Positions 22,362-31,315 of a DNA stretch of 64,000 nucleotides are shown piece after piece. The translations under genes and the position numbers were made by a program. A model generated the notes under the pieces. The model did not search any database. It worked only from the letters and a program-made list of their open reading frames with translations, and was not told the DNA's origin. The first letter of the stretch is position 1. Each line of letters opens with the position of its first letter. The stretch comes from Brachypodium distachyon (Eukaryota; Streptophyta; Magnoliopsida; Poales; Poaceae). The stretch is taken from the NCBI RefSeq assembly GCF_000005505.3, contig NC_016131.3:53429355-53493354 (forward strand), written 5' to 3'.

Positions 22362-22375
22362 AAAAGGGGGAGATT
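22362..22375 (+). promoter_or_regulatory. Polypurine tract of the 3' LTR
   Basis: AAAAAGGGGGAGAT ends directly at the 3' LTR start (TGAAAGG) and primes plus-strand synthesis in LTR elements. Confidence 0.85.
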
Positions 22376-23329
22376 GAAAGGGCATTTCTCTCCTAAGTGC
22401 TTTTGGTGGTGATGACAACGTGTTTTGTTAACTAATCTTGTGCTAAGCATTTCAGAGTTTATAAAGAACTCGACACAAGATGATTTGTGGACTCTCAAAC
22501 AGGAAAGAAGCCTAGTGATGTTTAGCGGCTTTTTTGGTTGATTTGAGTGGTAGGACATCCGTACTATTAAGAGGGGATCCACAAGGGAAGGTAACGGGTG
22601 AATCAATTTCACGTACACATCTACACCAAATTGCACCCACTAAAAAGCCTACCAAATAGGGTGTGAGAAAAAACATTTGTCAAAGAGTTGTTCTGGCTTT
22701 TCTGGTTCACAGGCGGCGGAAGTTCCGGGTGAACTTCCGCCCGAACTTCTGGGTGCTCTCTGTTAGTCCCGAAGGAATATGCGGAACTTCCGGTTAGTCG
22801 GAAGTTCCAGCTATCCAGCAGAAGTTCCGGCCTATCCCGACCAATGCCTAACGGCTCGGGGCTTGGATTGGGAGCCTCGATTGAGTTGTGGAGTTTGCCC
22901 CAGTCAAGTTTGTAAGGGTTAGGCGTTCGCCTTCAAGGAAGCCATTAGTGAAACTCACCTCATCTTTGTGGTGTTGTGAGAGCTCATCACACCTTTGTGG
23001 TGTGGTGAGTTGGAGAATAGAGTGAGCCTTCGTGGCGTCTCTACCTTTGTGGTAGAGCACTCCTCCAAACAGAGACGTACACCGATCCCAATAGGTGGAA
23101 CTCCGGTGAAATCTTCGTCTCCACGTGTGGTATCTTTTCCCCTTTATATTCTTGCTATCTATTGTTGCTTCGGCTATTGCATTTCATATTGAGGTTGCAT
23201 TCACTTTAGAGAATCTAGTAAACCCTAGGATTAAGTGTTTGTATCTTTCAAGAAAAGAAAAAGAAAAAGAAAAATTTGTTAGTCGTCTATTCACCTCCCC
23301 CCCCTCTAATCGACCATACCGATCTTTCA
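22376..23329 (+). repeat. 3' LTR (954 bp) with promoter-region deletion
   Basis: Alignable to the 5' LTR from TGAAAGG to CTTTCA, but 5' LTR bases of about 12,511-12,814 are missing. The junction is at a shared CTCG (12,511 and 12,815 in the 5' copy). The lost part includes the TATA-like box and the presumed R region. The palindromic boxes (22,712-22,832) remain. Many scattered substitutions between the LTRs show that the insertion is not very recent. Confidence 0.9.
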
Positions 23330-23930
23330 ACAGGGCAACTACAAGATGTATCCTCTGACAGGGCAACTACAAGATGCATCATCGACGATGGCATCAATCG
23401 CGTCATAGATCTCTGACGGCAGCGACTATATCGACATCAACATCACGGTGATGACCCTCCACACGACACACAGTTCTGGCAAAACCGATGTGTGATCGAT
23501 GGGTTACTCTAGTTCTAGCAAAACTGGAGGTCTCATCTTCGACGCGTCCTTTGACATCCATAAGGCACTTCTCCGATGGTACCCTGTGACATTTACAAGG
23601 TGCATCATCCACAACTGTAGCTCCGTCTCTACATCATAGCACATTTTCTTTGCGCCTTCGGCTATGTGCGGCTACATCCATACGATGACTGCTACATCGA
23701 CCACGACTACCTCGACCTCGGCTACATCATGATCGGCTACCTCAATATCGATATCAAGGGTTACATCTACAACGACTCATCGACAACAACTCCAGTCAGT
23801 CATCACTAGAATCCATGACACTCTTGCTATGGCTGCAGGAGGGAATAGAGGAGAGACAGGGGACATCACCAGAAGGGAATGACAGGCACCACCCTAGTTG
23901 ATGGCAGGTTGATGTGTCCATTGGTTCCTA
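23330..23930 (+). mobile_element. Older Copia-like element, right piece
   Basis: Continuation of the sequence cut at 12,037. It opens with two copies of ACAGGGCAACTACAAGATG at 23,330 and 23,357. It is made of repetitive CTACATCGACATC-type text without a frame, as in the non-coding internal region of some large grass LTR elements. No 3' LTR could be recognised, so the right limit is approximate. Confidence 0.45.
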
Positions 23931-24223
23931 CATGATTGACTTTGCACCAAACTTAATTTCATTGCACGAGAAAAGAAAAGAGTAAAAGAGATTTTTCAAG
24001 AAACTAGAATTGATATAGCTCTAGAAAAGATGGTACAAAGAAATCTTTAGTAAAAATTGGTATATGATAATTTTTTCTTACAAATCGAACAATTAATCCA
24101 CTTATGAAATTGTTTGAAGGATACCAATCCTATGAATTTCCTTAGTTCAAGAGGTGAGATTTGTTTTGTCCATGCATGCCTGATCTCAAAATTAGAAGAG
24201 AAAAAAAGAAAGGTTCTTTCTTC

Positions 24224-25097
24224 GAGGAAATTACACGGGGTGTCCTTAAACTTGACAGCGATCTTCAGTTTGATCCATAAACTTGAAAACGTAATAGTTG
24301 GCTCCAGGAACATGGCAGTGGTTCATTTTAGTCCAAATTGATTAATTCGGGCATAATTAGGCCATGGTGGCAGCTGACGTGGACCTGGAGAGCTAGGGGA
24401 GCCTTCTTTTTTGCATAAGGGTTCGAACTCACAATTCGGCTTAAATCCCTAACCCTAGACTAAAAAATTCCAAAATCTTCCCCGCTGTTCTCCCAAAGCA
24501 TGCGCCGCTCAAGGCACCACTGCCGTTCCAGTGGTCGCGGCGAAAGGCGTCGACACCGTTCTTGTGGTTGTCTTCTACGCCACAACTATATACAAGATAA
24601 AACCGATGAGAGGAACCGAACTTACCCAAGTCGATCTGGCGGCTGACGCCCTGGTTATTGTATACGCGGTTCCATCTTCGAAGTGCGGGTGTTGCCGGAT
24701 GTGCCGTCCGTGGTCATCGACGATCACCTCCGATCTCGCCATTCTGTCGTTTCCTTTCCTTCGGGCAGTGTAACAGAGGACGGCAAGGACCAGATGGTCT
24801 AACAGGGTATGAGGGAGGGAGTTTCTGAATAAATCACACCCGCTGCCTCTTCCTAGCGCTGGCTGGACCGCAGGTTAGAGACAAAAAATTTAAGGGGTTG
24901 AAAAGAAAAATCCACTTACCGGAAATTTGCGAAAAAAAAGCGAACCACGTCAGATGCGAGTGTGTCCTACTTTGGCCCAAAATCGTCGCTTTGGACTAAA
25001 ATGAACTAGCCTGCCAAGTTCATGGAGCCAACTTTTAAATTTATGGAGGAAAGTGAACATTGCTGTCAAGTTTAAGGATTTCCCATGCAATTTTCTC
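24224..25097. mobile_element. Mutator-like foldback element with 9-bp TSD
   Basis: Arms of about 150 bp (24,224-24,380 and 24,945-25,097) are inverted copies sharing CCTTAAACTTGACAGC, AGTTGGCTCCA and TTCATTTTAGTCCAAA. Flanks TCTTTCTTC (24,215-24,223) and TTTTTCTTC (25,098-25,106) match at 8 of 9 positions, a decayed 9-bp TSD. The interior (24,400-24,900) is GC-richer and could be captured host sequence, but I do not recognise it. Confidence 0.7.
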
Positions 25098-25136
25098 TTT
25101 TTCTTCTTGACCCGGAGACAAATTAAAAACAAACTG

Positions 25137-25250
25137 CTTCCTCCGATCCTAAATTGTTATCGAAATGTTACATGTATCTAGACGCTTTTAAGAATAGATA
25201 CATTCGTATTTGGGCAAATTTAAGTCAAGAATTTAGGATTAGAGAGAGTA
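25137..25250. mobile_element. Stowaway-type MITE
   Basis: CTTCCTCCGATCCTAAATTG and the inverted end AATTTAGGATTAGAGAGAGTA. The core ATGTATCTAGACGCTTTTAA is as in the 61,541 copy. Confidence 0.8.
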
Positions 25251-25477
25251 GACTTTATTTTTAAGTACGCGGTAAGTACGCACGTATACAGAGAGAGGTT
25301 GATGCTCCTATTCATGAGTCGACGAGGGTGTAGAGCTAGATGCCTTCAGTAACCCATTTCACCATTTGTCATCTAGCTAGCATAGTAGTAGGCTCGGTTC
25401 GAAAATATTATGAACCTGCCGTAGTTTTGCATGTAGAATCCATGCATGTATATGGACGTGCATGTGTCTGAAAAAGT

Positions 25478-25572
25478 ACTTTGACTCAAATTTACACAAA
25501 TATGGATATATCTATTTTAAAAAACGTCTAGATACATGAAATATTTCAACAACAATTAGATCGGAGTGAGTA
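25478..25572. mobile_element. Stowaway-type MITE, one end lost
   Basis: Reverse-orientation copy of the same family, with TAGATACATGAAATATTTC and the end AGATCGGAGTGAGTA. Its left terminus is missing or changed. Confidence 0.65.
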
Positions 25573-26645
25573 GATCAGCAGTCAGGAGATGACGCGGTGA
25601 ACGAAATAGTTTGGGCAACGGTACTTTGGAAACAACATTCTTTACAGAGACGTAGGTACAAAAGTAAACGATATCAGTCAAGATACTTTTCACGTTCTTA
25701 ATTGGATGGCTCGTGTAGGATGCACGCAGGACGAGGTTTTGCGCGCATGTTTTGACTCGCGAGGATTCTCCTCGGCATGACGCAGAAAAAGCACTTCAGT
25801 CAAGCATGCAAACTGACTAACTAGTGAATTTTCGAGAAAACGTACGTACGACCTCGACCTCTTAAAATGCAGTTTACAAGGAAAAAAAAAGGCAGTTTCA
25901 AAGCTCTTCATTACACGTGCTTTGTTATTACCATGAATAACGCGAAAATTTACAAGAATTATGACATGATGCCATTGTTGCCGAATCTTATCAGTTTGCA
26001 ATTCTATGCCGCCTCATTTTTAGTCATTTTAGTTAGAAATTAATCGATTGTTCGGCCTTTGGATCTGCCTCGCGTTTTAAGATTCGGAATAAACAACGGA
26101 GAAGAGCGTGTATGAATGTTTTCTAGATACTAATCCAAAATGATATTGTCGACTAAGATTAGCGTTTTGCTTAGCTCTGGGTGATCCACGTGAATTTTGT
26201 GAGAGGGTACACGTAAGAGAAAGGATGTTTTTTTTTGGAACAAACTAGGTTACCAGGCCCGAGCTAATGTTCAAACGGCATGCATAGAGGGGGTGAAAAA
26301 AGGAATTAAACTCTTACAAAGTTACTTTTTGCCTGTTTGGACATTTCCATGCAACCAGCTAATGTCAACCACGTGAGTTGAACAGAAATAAATAGACATT
26401 GTGGACTGCGTTCATGTACAATGCATGAATTATTTTTCACACTCGTGTTCTGAAAACAGATTCTCAGTGTATAAACTAATGTTAAGCGACCCAGTATATT
26501 GCTTCTTTAAACACATATACCCTCAGTCCCATATTAAGTTACTCAAATTTGTCACAAACATGGACTGAAAATCAGCAACAGCTTAGTTTTTACGAAAACA
26601 ATTACAGTAAGACAGTAACAACTATGTAATTTTGCGTGATCTTCC
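25573..26645. other. Intergenic, no gene seen
   Basis: No coding signal found. Confidence 0.4.
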
Positions 26646-27109
26646 TTAGGCCCTGCTTGGCAGCTATGTAAAACTTTTCACCTGTAAATACTTGCAACTG
26701 TATTATTTGCGTGTACCGAAATTACCGGTGAATAAAAAAACCTGGGTTCGGACTGTTTGGAAGAACACGGGTAGATCGTTTTCAGAACTCATGAAAAAAT
26801 ACAGTGCAGAGCACCACCAAGACCAAATCAAATCAACAAAATTAACACAAACCCATAGAATCCATGTGAAAAGCTGAGTTATACACAAGAACATTGGATC
26901 ATCGGATGGTTTTCGCTATCGTTGCCATCATCGCCGTTGGCTGCCGCCGTCGCCACGCCATTGGATCCCATTGCTGCCGCGGAGCGCCGCCAGGATCCCC
27001 TTGCTGTCGCAGTGCGCGCTAATTTTTTTAAAATAATACGATTTTTTAATCATTTTTAAAAATAATATGCGTTTTTAAAAAAATTTAAAAATAATACGGC
27101 CTCGGCCTG

Positions 27110-27245
27110 GGCGAGGCCGATTGGGCCCAGTCGGCCACGGCCAGGCCGACTGCAGGCCGCCTGTCTAGCCCGCGGGGCCCCCACACGCCAGTCGGCCTGG
27201 CCCAGGCCGACTGGCCCAGTTGGTTTGGGCCAGGCCGACTGGATT
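27110..27245. repeat. Left subterminal GGCCTGGCC palindrome array of the MULE
   Basis: Repeated imperfect palindromes of the form AGTCGGCCTGGCCCAGGCC and GGCCAGGCCGACTGG. They match the array at 30,195-30,385 in inverted arrangement. Confidence 0.7.
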
Positions 27246-27685
27246 CAATTCATTTTTTTCTGGCCCAATTCGAAGTAATTCCATATTCTTTTTCGGATCC
27301 TTCCGGTCTTTTGAACTAAAATACTCGACAGCATGGATAAAAGTAACACGCCGAATCCGATTGCAAGTAATTAGTCTTCGCTGCTAGTTCGTTGCATGAT
27401 CAACGCATACACGGCTGAGGCCCATTTTTGTCTCGAACCCTTGCGGTTTTTTGAACTTAAAGACTTGACAACTTGGATAAAGAGTAACATATATCGAGAA
27501 ATTGCTGGACAATTTCTGTGTCGATTCTTTGCGGTTTGTTTGAACCGAAAGACTTGATATTTGGATAAATTAACATACATCGATAATGTGCTGGTTACGG
27601 AACCAACGCACGAGTAAATTAACATACATTGGTAATACCCCAATTGGACATAATTAAAGATACCAAATACATAAAAACACAAGCA

Positions 27686-29043
27686 CTACTGAGTCCACTT
27701 AGGCCATTTTCCGCTCGTATCGCCACGTTCTTCTGCAGCCTTTGCTACGGCGGCCCTTTCTCTTTGCCTCTCCCTTTCTGCCTCACGAGCATCCTTGCGC
27801 CTTCGTTCCTCCTCTTGCATCTCAAGCGCTTTCTCCTTGTTTTTCCTTAGGCTTCGTCAATCCAACGACGTTGTTCCTCCATATTAAGCTTGGACGCATA
27901 CACCGAAAGTGAAGAACAATCGTTGCAGCACCCTCACAGTTGGATACTCTGGGTGCACGAAGTGTTGGATGTCGACATAGGTGCCTGGATTACGGGCTTG
28001 CAGTTACGAAATGTTGTACTTAAACCTTACCCTGACCTTATGCATGATGTCCTTCACTTCCATTGCTTTGCTCTCCACTATCTCCGTGTAAAGCAACCGA
28101 GCAAGAAGCGTCGACGAGATGTTACGATGGTCTTGAGGGATACTGGGAATGACACATGTGTGCAACACCAAGTCACTCACAACCCAATCTGTGTCATACT
28201 TAGGAACATAGCCATGCACCCTCCCGGGACAATCTATTTGTTCGCACTCCATTGTCAGATATTTTTGTGAAGAGACTGTTGTTTTGAAAACCCTTTGCGT
28301 GGACATTGCCCAAGCAACTATGGCATCCTGCAGATGTTTCTTGTCAGGAAATTTGGCACCCTTCGCAATGTTGTTCTGATGATATTGCCATGCAGAGTCA
28401 TGCCCATCGTTCACGGTCATAGCTGAAGAGAAGTGCTGATTCCATGATGCAGGAATCGGCACCTCCTCTTCGTCCGACTCATGAGACTCATCATCATAAG
28501 AACTACGACCATCTGTATCTTCATTCTTCATCTCGTTCTGCAAGTGACCATCTTCTTCGTCCGCATCTGCCTCGCCAGTGTACTCATCCTCTCCTACTGC
28601 CCCGGAGCTCTGGCCTGATTCATAACCACCACCTCCAGCATTCGACACAGAGTTTGCATTGCACAAGTCATAACTTGATTCACCCTCGCCTTCAGCTGGA
28701 TTGGTCTCATGAGCGACAACCTGGATTAAGGCGACAGGTGCAGTTCCCCTTTTCTCGCAACTTTCTAACCAGCGCACCCACTTTGATGTCCGGTCTATCG
28801 GCCTCAAACCCAGAAAATATTTTAACTTGACTTGGTCCACAACGCTTGCACACGGACGGTGTATGTTTCAGGATTGACCGCTAAACATCCTACCAACCAT
28901 TCCTGCAGCTGACTAAACGTCCATGTTTGAGGGGCCGTTAGATCCAACTCCACATACTTAAACTGACTCAGATCAGCTCCGTGCTCGGTTGTTAAGACAG
29001 TACCGAAACTGTAGTAAAAAACAAACTTCACTACACCGGACAT
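27686..29043 (-). pseudogene. MuDR-type transposase, N- and C-terminal remnants
   Basis: Minus strand. From the ATG at 29,043 the product shows the N-terminal segment seen in grass MULEs (TEHGADLSQF, VRVQALWTKSS). Near 28,830 a stop and a 1-bp frame slip intervene, then the long part to 28,004 carries RPIDRTSKWVRWLE, an acidic spacer, and the MuDR N-terminal domain (WAMSTQRVFKTTVSSQ, CPGRVHGYVPKYDTDWVVSD, HTCVIPSIPQDHRN, ARLLYTEIVE). A short piece GTYVDIQHFVHPE follows. The catalytic DDE and zinc-finger core is deleted, and only the Glu/Arg-rich C-terminus ending KWPKWTQ-stop at 27,686 remains. This copy cannot transpose on its own. Confidence 0.8.
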
Positions 29044-29069
29044 CTCTGATACCTAAAAAGATGTTTAGA

Positions 29070-29640
29070 CGCGTCAATTAGTAAGCAGTACGGCATATAA
29101 AAAATATTAATACGCGTCAAATACTAACCAGTACGGCATATAAAAAATATTAATACGCGTCAAATACTAACCAGTACGGCATATAAAAAATATTAATACG
29201 TGTCAAATGCTAACCAGTACGGCATATTAAAAATATTAATACGCGTCAAATACTAACCAGTACGGCATATTAAAAATATTAATACGCGTCAAATACTAAC
29301 CAGTACGGCATATTAAAAATGTTTAGACGCGTCAAATACTAACCAGTACGGCATATTAAAAATATTAATACGCGTCAAATACTAACCAGTACGGCATATT
29401 AAAAATATTAATACGCGTCAAATACTAACCAGTAAGCATATAAAAAATATTAATACACCTCAAATACTAACCAGTACGGCATATAAAAAATATTATGGCG
29501 CGTCAAATACTTAGCAGTACGGCATATTAAAAATGTTTAGACGCGTCAAATACTAAGCAGTACGGCATATTAAAAATATTAATATGCGTTAAATACTAAG
29601 CAGTACGGCATCCAAAAAAATTATATTCTATCAAAACATA
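29070..29640. repeat. 43-bp tandem satellite inside the MULE
   Basis: About 13 copies of a 43-bp unit containing CAGTACGGCATAT, AAAAATATTAATACGCGTC and AAATACTAAC. Each good unit has an ACGCGT palindrome. Copies diverge towards the right. The array lies just upstream of the transposase ATG. Confidence 0.9.
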
Positions 29641-30194
29641 TTACTCCCGGCCATAATATTTAGATGCATCAAATACTAAGCAGTACGACATTAACAGTTG
29701 TCCAAAATAATGAGCACTACCAAACGCTAAAACATACTTCTATATATACGTACACACATATCCTCATAAACATCTACATTATAGGATAAATACGTGAGAG
29801 ATTAGGATTTACCCTTGAAGCGTGCGAACCCCAACCACGAGCAGCCTCACGGTCACCGGATGAGCACCACCACCACCTCCAAACTCCTCCAAACCACCAC
29901 CATTGCCCAAACTTAGGAACACGAAATTAGCTCAAAATGTTCAACGAAAATAGTAGATCAAGGTGTCATTGGGTGCTAAATAGCAAGGGGATGCAGTTTT
30001 GTGGGTTAAACGGGAACAAATCTCACTAATTTTGGCTAAAAATTAGGGGCATTTTTGAGGAGGAAGAAGAGAACAGCAAGAACAGAAGGGAAGGGCAAGG
30101 AAGGGTGAGCTGGGCGCTGGGCTGCTCGGGCTCGGCCTGGGGAGGAAGAAGGGAAGAAATAAAGGGAAAAAGAGAAAAGGCGTGCGGGCCCGCG
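29641..30194. other. Non-coding part of the MULE
   Basis: AT-rich spacer followed by a GC-rich segment upstream of the transposase remnant; no frame recognised. It probably holds the old promoter and 5' leader of the minus-strand gene. Confidence 0.4.
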
Positions 30195-30461
30195 CGCGGT
30201 CGGCTCCAGTCAGCCCAGGCGAAGCCGACAACCCAGTCGGCCTGGCCCAAGCCAACTGGGCGCCAGTCGGGCAGCCCGGGCGCAAGCGGCCTGCAGTCGG
30301 CCTGGCCGAGGCCGACTAGGCCTAATCGGCTTGGGCCAGGCCGACTGGGCCCAATCGGCCTCGGCCTGCCCAAGGCCGTATTATTTTTAAAAAAAAATTA
30401 AAAACGCTTATTATTTTTGAAAATGATTAAAAAATCGTATTATTTTATAAAAAATTAGCGC
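30195..30461. repeat. Right TIR and GGCCTGGCC palindrome array of the MULE
   Basis: Several GTCGGCCTGGCC / GGCCAGGCCGACTGG units, then the AT-rich terminal arm matching 27,016-27,110 inverted. Confidence 0.7.
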
Positions 30462-30888
30462 ATCCCGCCGTTGGCGCGGATCGCGCTACTGCTGCCGCTA
30501 GATCCTCTCGCCGCCAACCCCCGTGCGCCACTGGATCCCCTCGCCATCGGTGCGGATCCCGCCGGTCGATCCGCACCGACCACCGCCGTGACGTTGGTTC
30601 CCATCGCTTTAACCGTTGGCAATCCCGTTCCTGCCTGCGCCTCCTCGTCCCCCCGATCGGTGTGAGCCCATCGTCTCTCTATACGTGTGGATTTCTGACA
30701 GACAGAAGAAAATCCAGGCCTCACCAGGTCCGTCATATTTTACCGGGGCAACGGGCGGTAGAGGGGTGGAAAATATTACTAAAACGGCCAACCAAAAATC
30801 AGTCTTACCGGCCTGCGTTGGAAAATAAATGGGCTCCGGAAAATACCCCGGTAAACAGGCCAAAAACGACCATCCAAGCAGGCCCTTA

Positions 30889-31315
30889 AAATGAACTTGG
30901 ATGATAACCAAAACAAAGTTAAATTTACTTCTTCCCTCAAATCTATATTCAGGGTCACTTCAAAAGGCAATGAGATGAGATGATTATGTGCTTAGGCTGG
31001 TCCTTTCATTCGTCCGTCGTCAGATCCTTCAACGAGGGACACCAGGGCAAGGGCACGCAATAACACGAAAGCCTTAAGCAAAGATCACGCACAAATATAT
31101 ACCAAAAGACGTTGGTTCAGGACTCCAGCAATGCACAAACAACAAAAGTGTGGTCAACCTTCGGATCCAATCTAAAGGGGCAGTATAAACGGCTGGTTGG
31201 TTCAGGCCCGTTCATATGTAAAATTGGCAACACCAACCGAGCTATCAAATGGCGTAGACACGAAATACACCTACAGTCAGCTAACCGCAAAAAAGCACCC
31301 TGTGAAAGGCTCACA
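30889..31315. other. Spacer and 3' UTR side of RADA
   Basis: The RADA 3' UTR (minus strand) must lie immediately left of 31,316. No other gene seen. Confidence 0.5.

Larger units (their letters stand above)
12038..23329 (+). mobile_element. Sirevirus-like Copia LTR retrotransposon, full-length, defective
   Basis: Both LTRs start TGAAAGG and end CTTTCA, and the element is flanked by the 5-bp direct repeat ACAGG (12,033-12,037 and 23,330-23,334). The order is 5' LTR, Met-tRNA primer site, gag, pol with Copia order (protease, integrase, reverse transcriptase, RNase H), an extra gene, polypurine tract, 3' LTR. The large size (11.3 kb), long gag with coiled coil after the zinc knuckle, palindromic boxes in U3, several GGGGGAG tracts and a gene after pol fit the Sirevirus (SIRE/Maximus) lineage. 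gag, pol and the extra gene all carry stops and frameshifts, so this copy is not autonomous. Confidence 0.9.
27016..30461 (-). mobile_element. MULE, internally deleted, with long TIRs
   Basis: Termini GCGCTAATTTTTT... and the inverse ...AATTAGCGC continue as inverted arms (AATAATACGATTTTTTAATC, AATAATACGGCC) and then GC-rich palindromic repeats on both sides. The interior holds remnants of a Mutator transposase gene on the minus strand and a tandem satellite. I could not find a convincing TSD. Confidence 0.75.
26649..30885. mobile_element. Harbinger/Tourist-like element hosting a nested MULE
   Basis: Ends GGCCCTGCTTGG (26,649-26,660) and CCAAGCAGGCCC (30,874-30,885) are inverted copies (11 of 12), flanked by TTA on both sides (26,646-26,648 and 30,886-30,888), the 3-bp target of PIF/Harbinger elements. 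Without the nested MULE the element is about 0.8 kb with no transposase. Both halves carry GC-rich text next to the insertion site. Confidence 0.55.

Noticed and set aside
27890..28830. Plus-strand frames of about 126-128 codons
   Set aside because: Antisense to the MULE transposase remnant, which has the recognisable motifs.
29070..29640. Regularly spaced repeats suggesting a CRISPR array
   Set aside because: The units are contiguous 43-bp tandem copies without unique spacers, inside a plant MULE.
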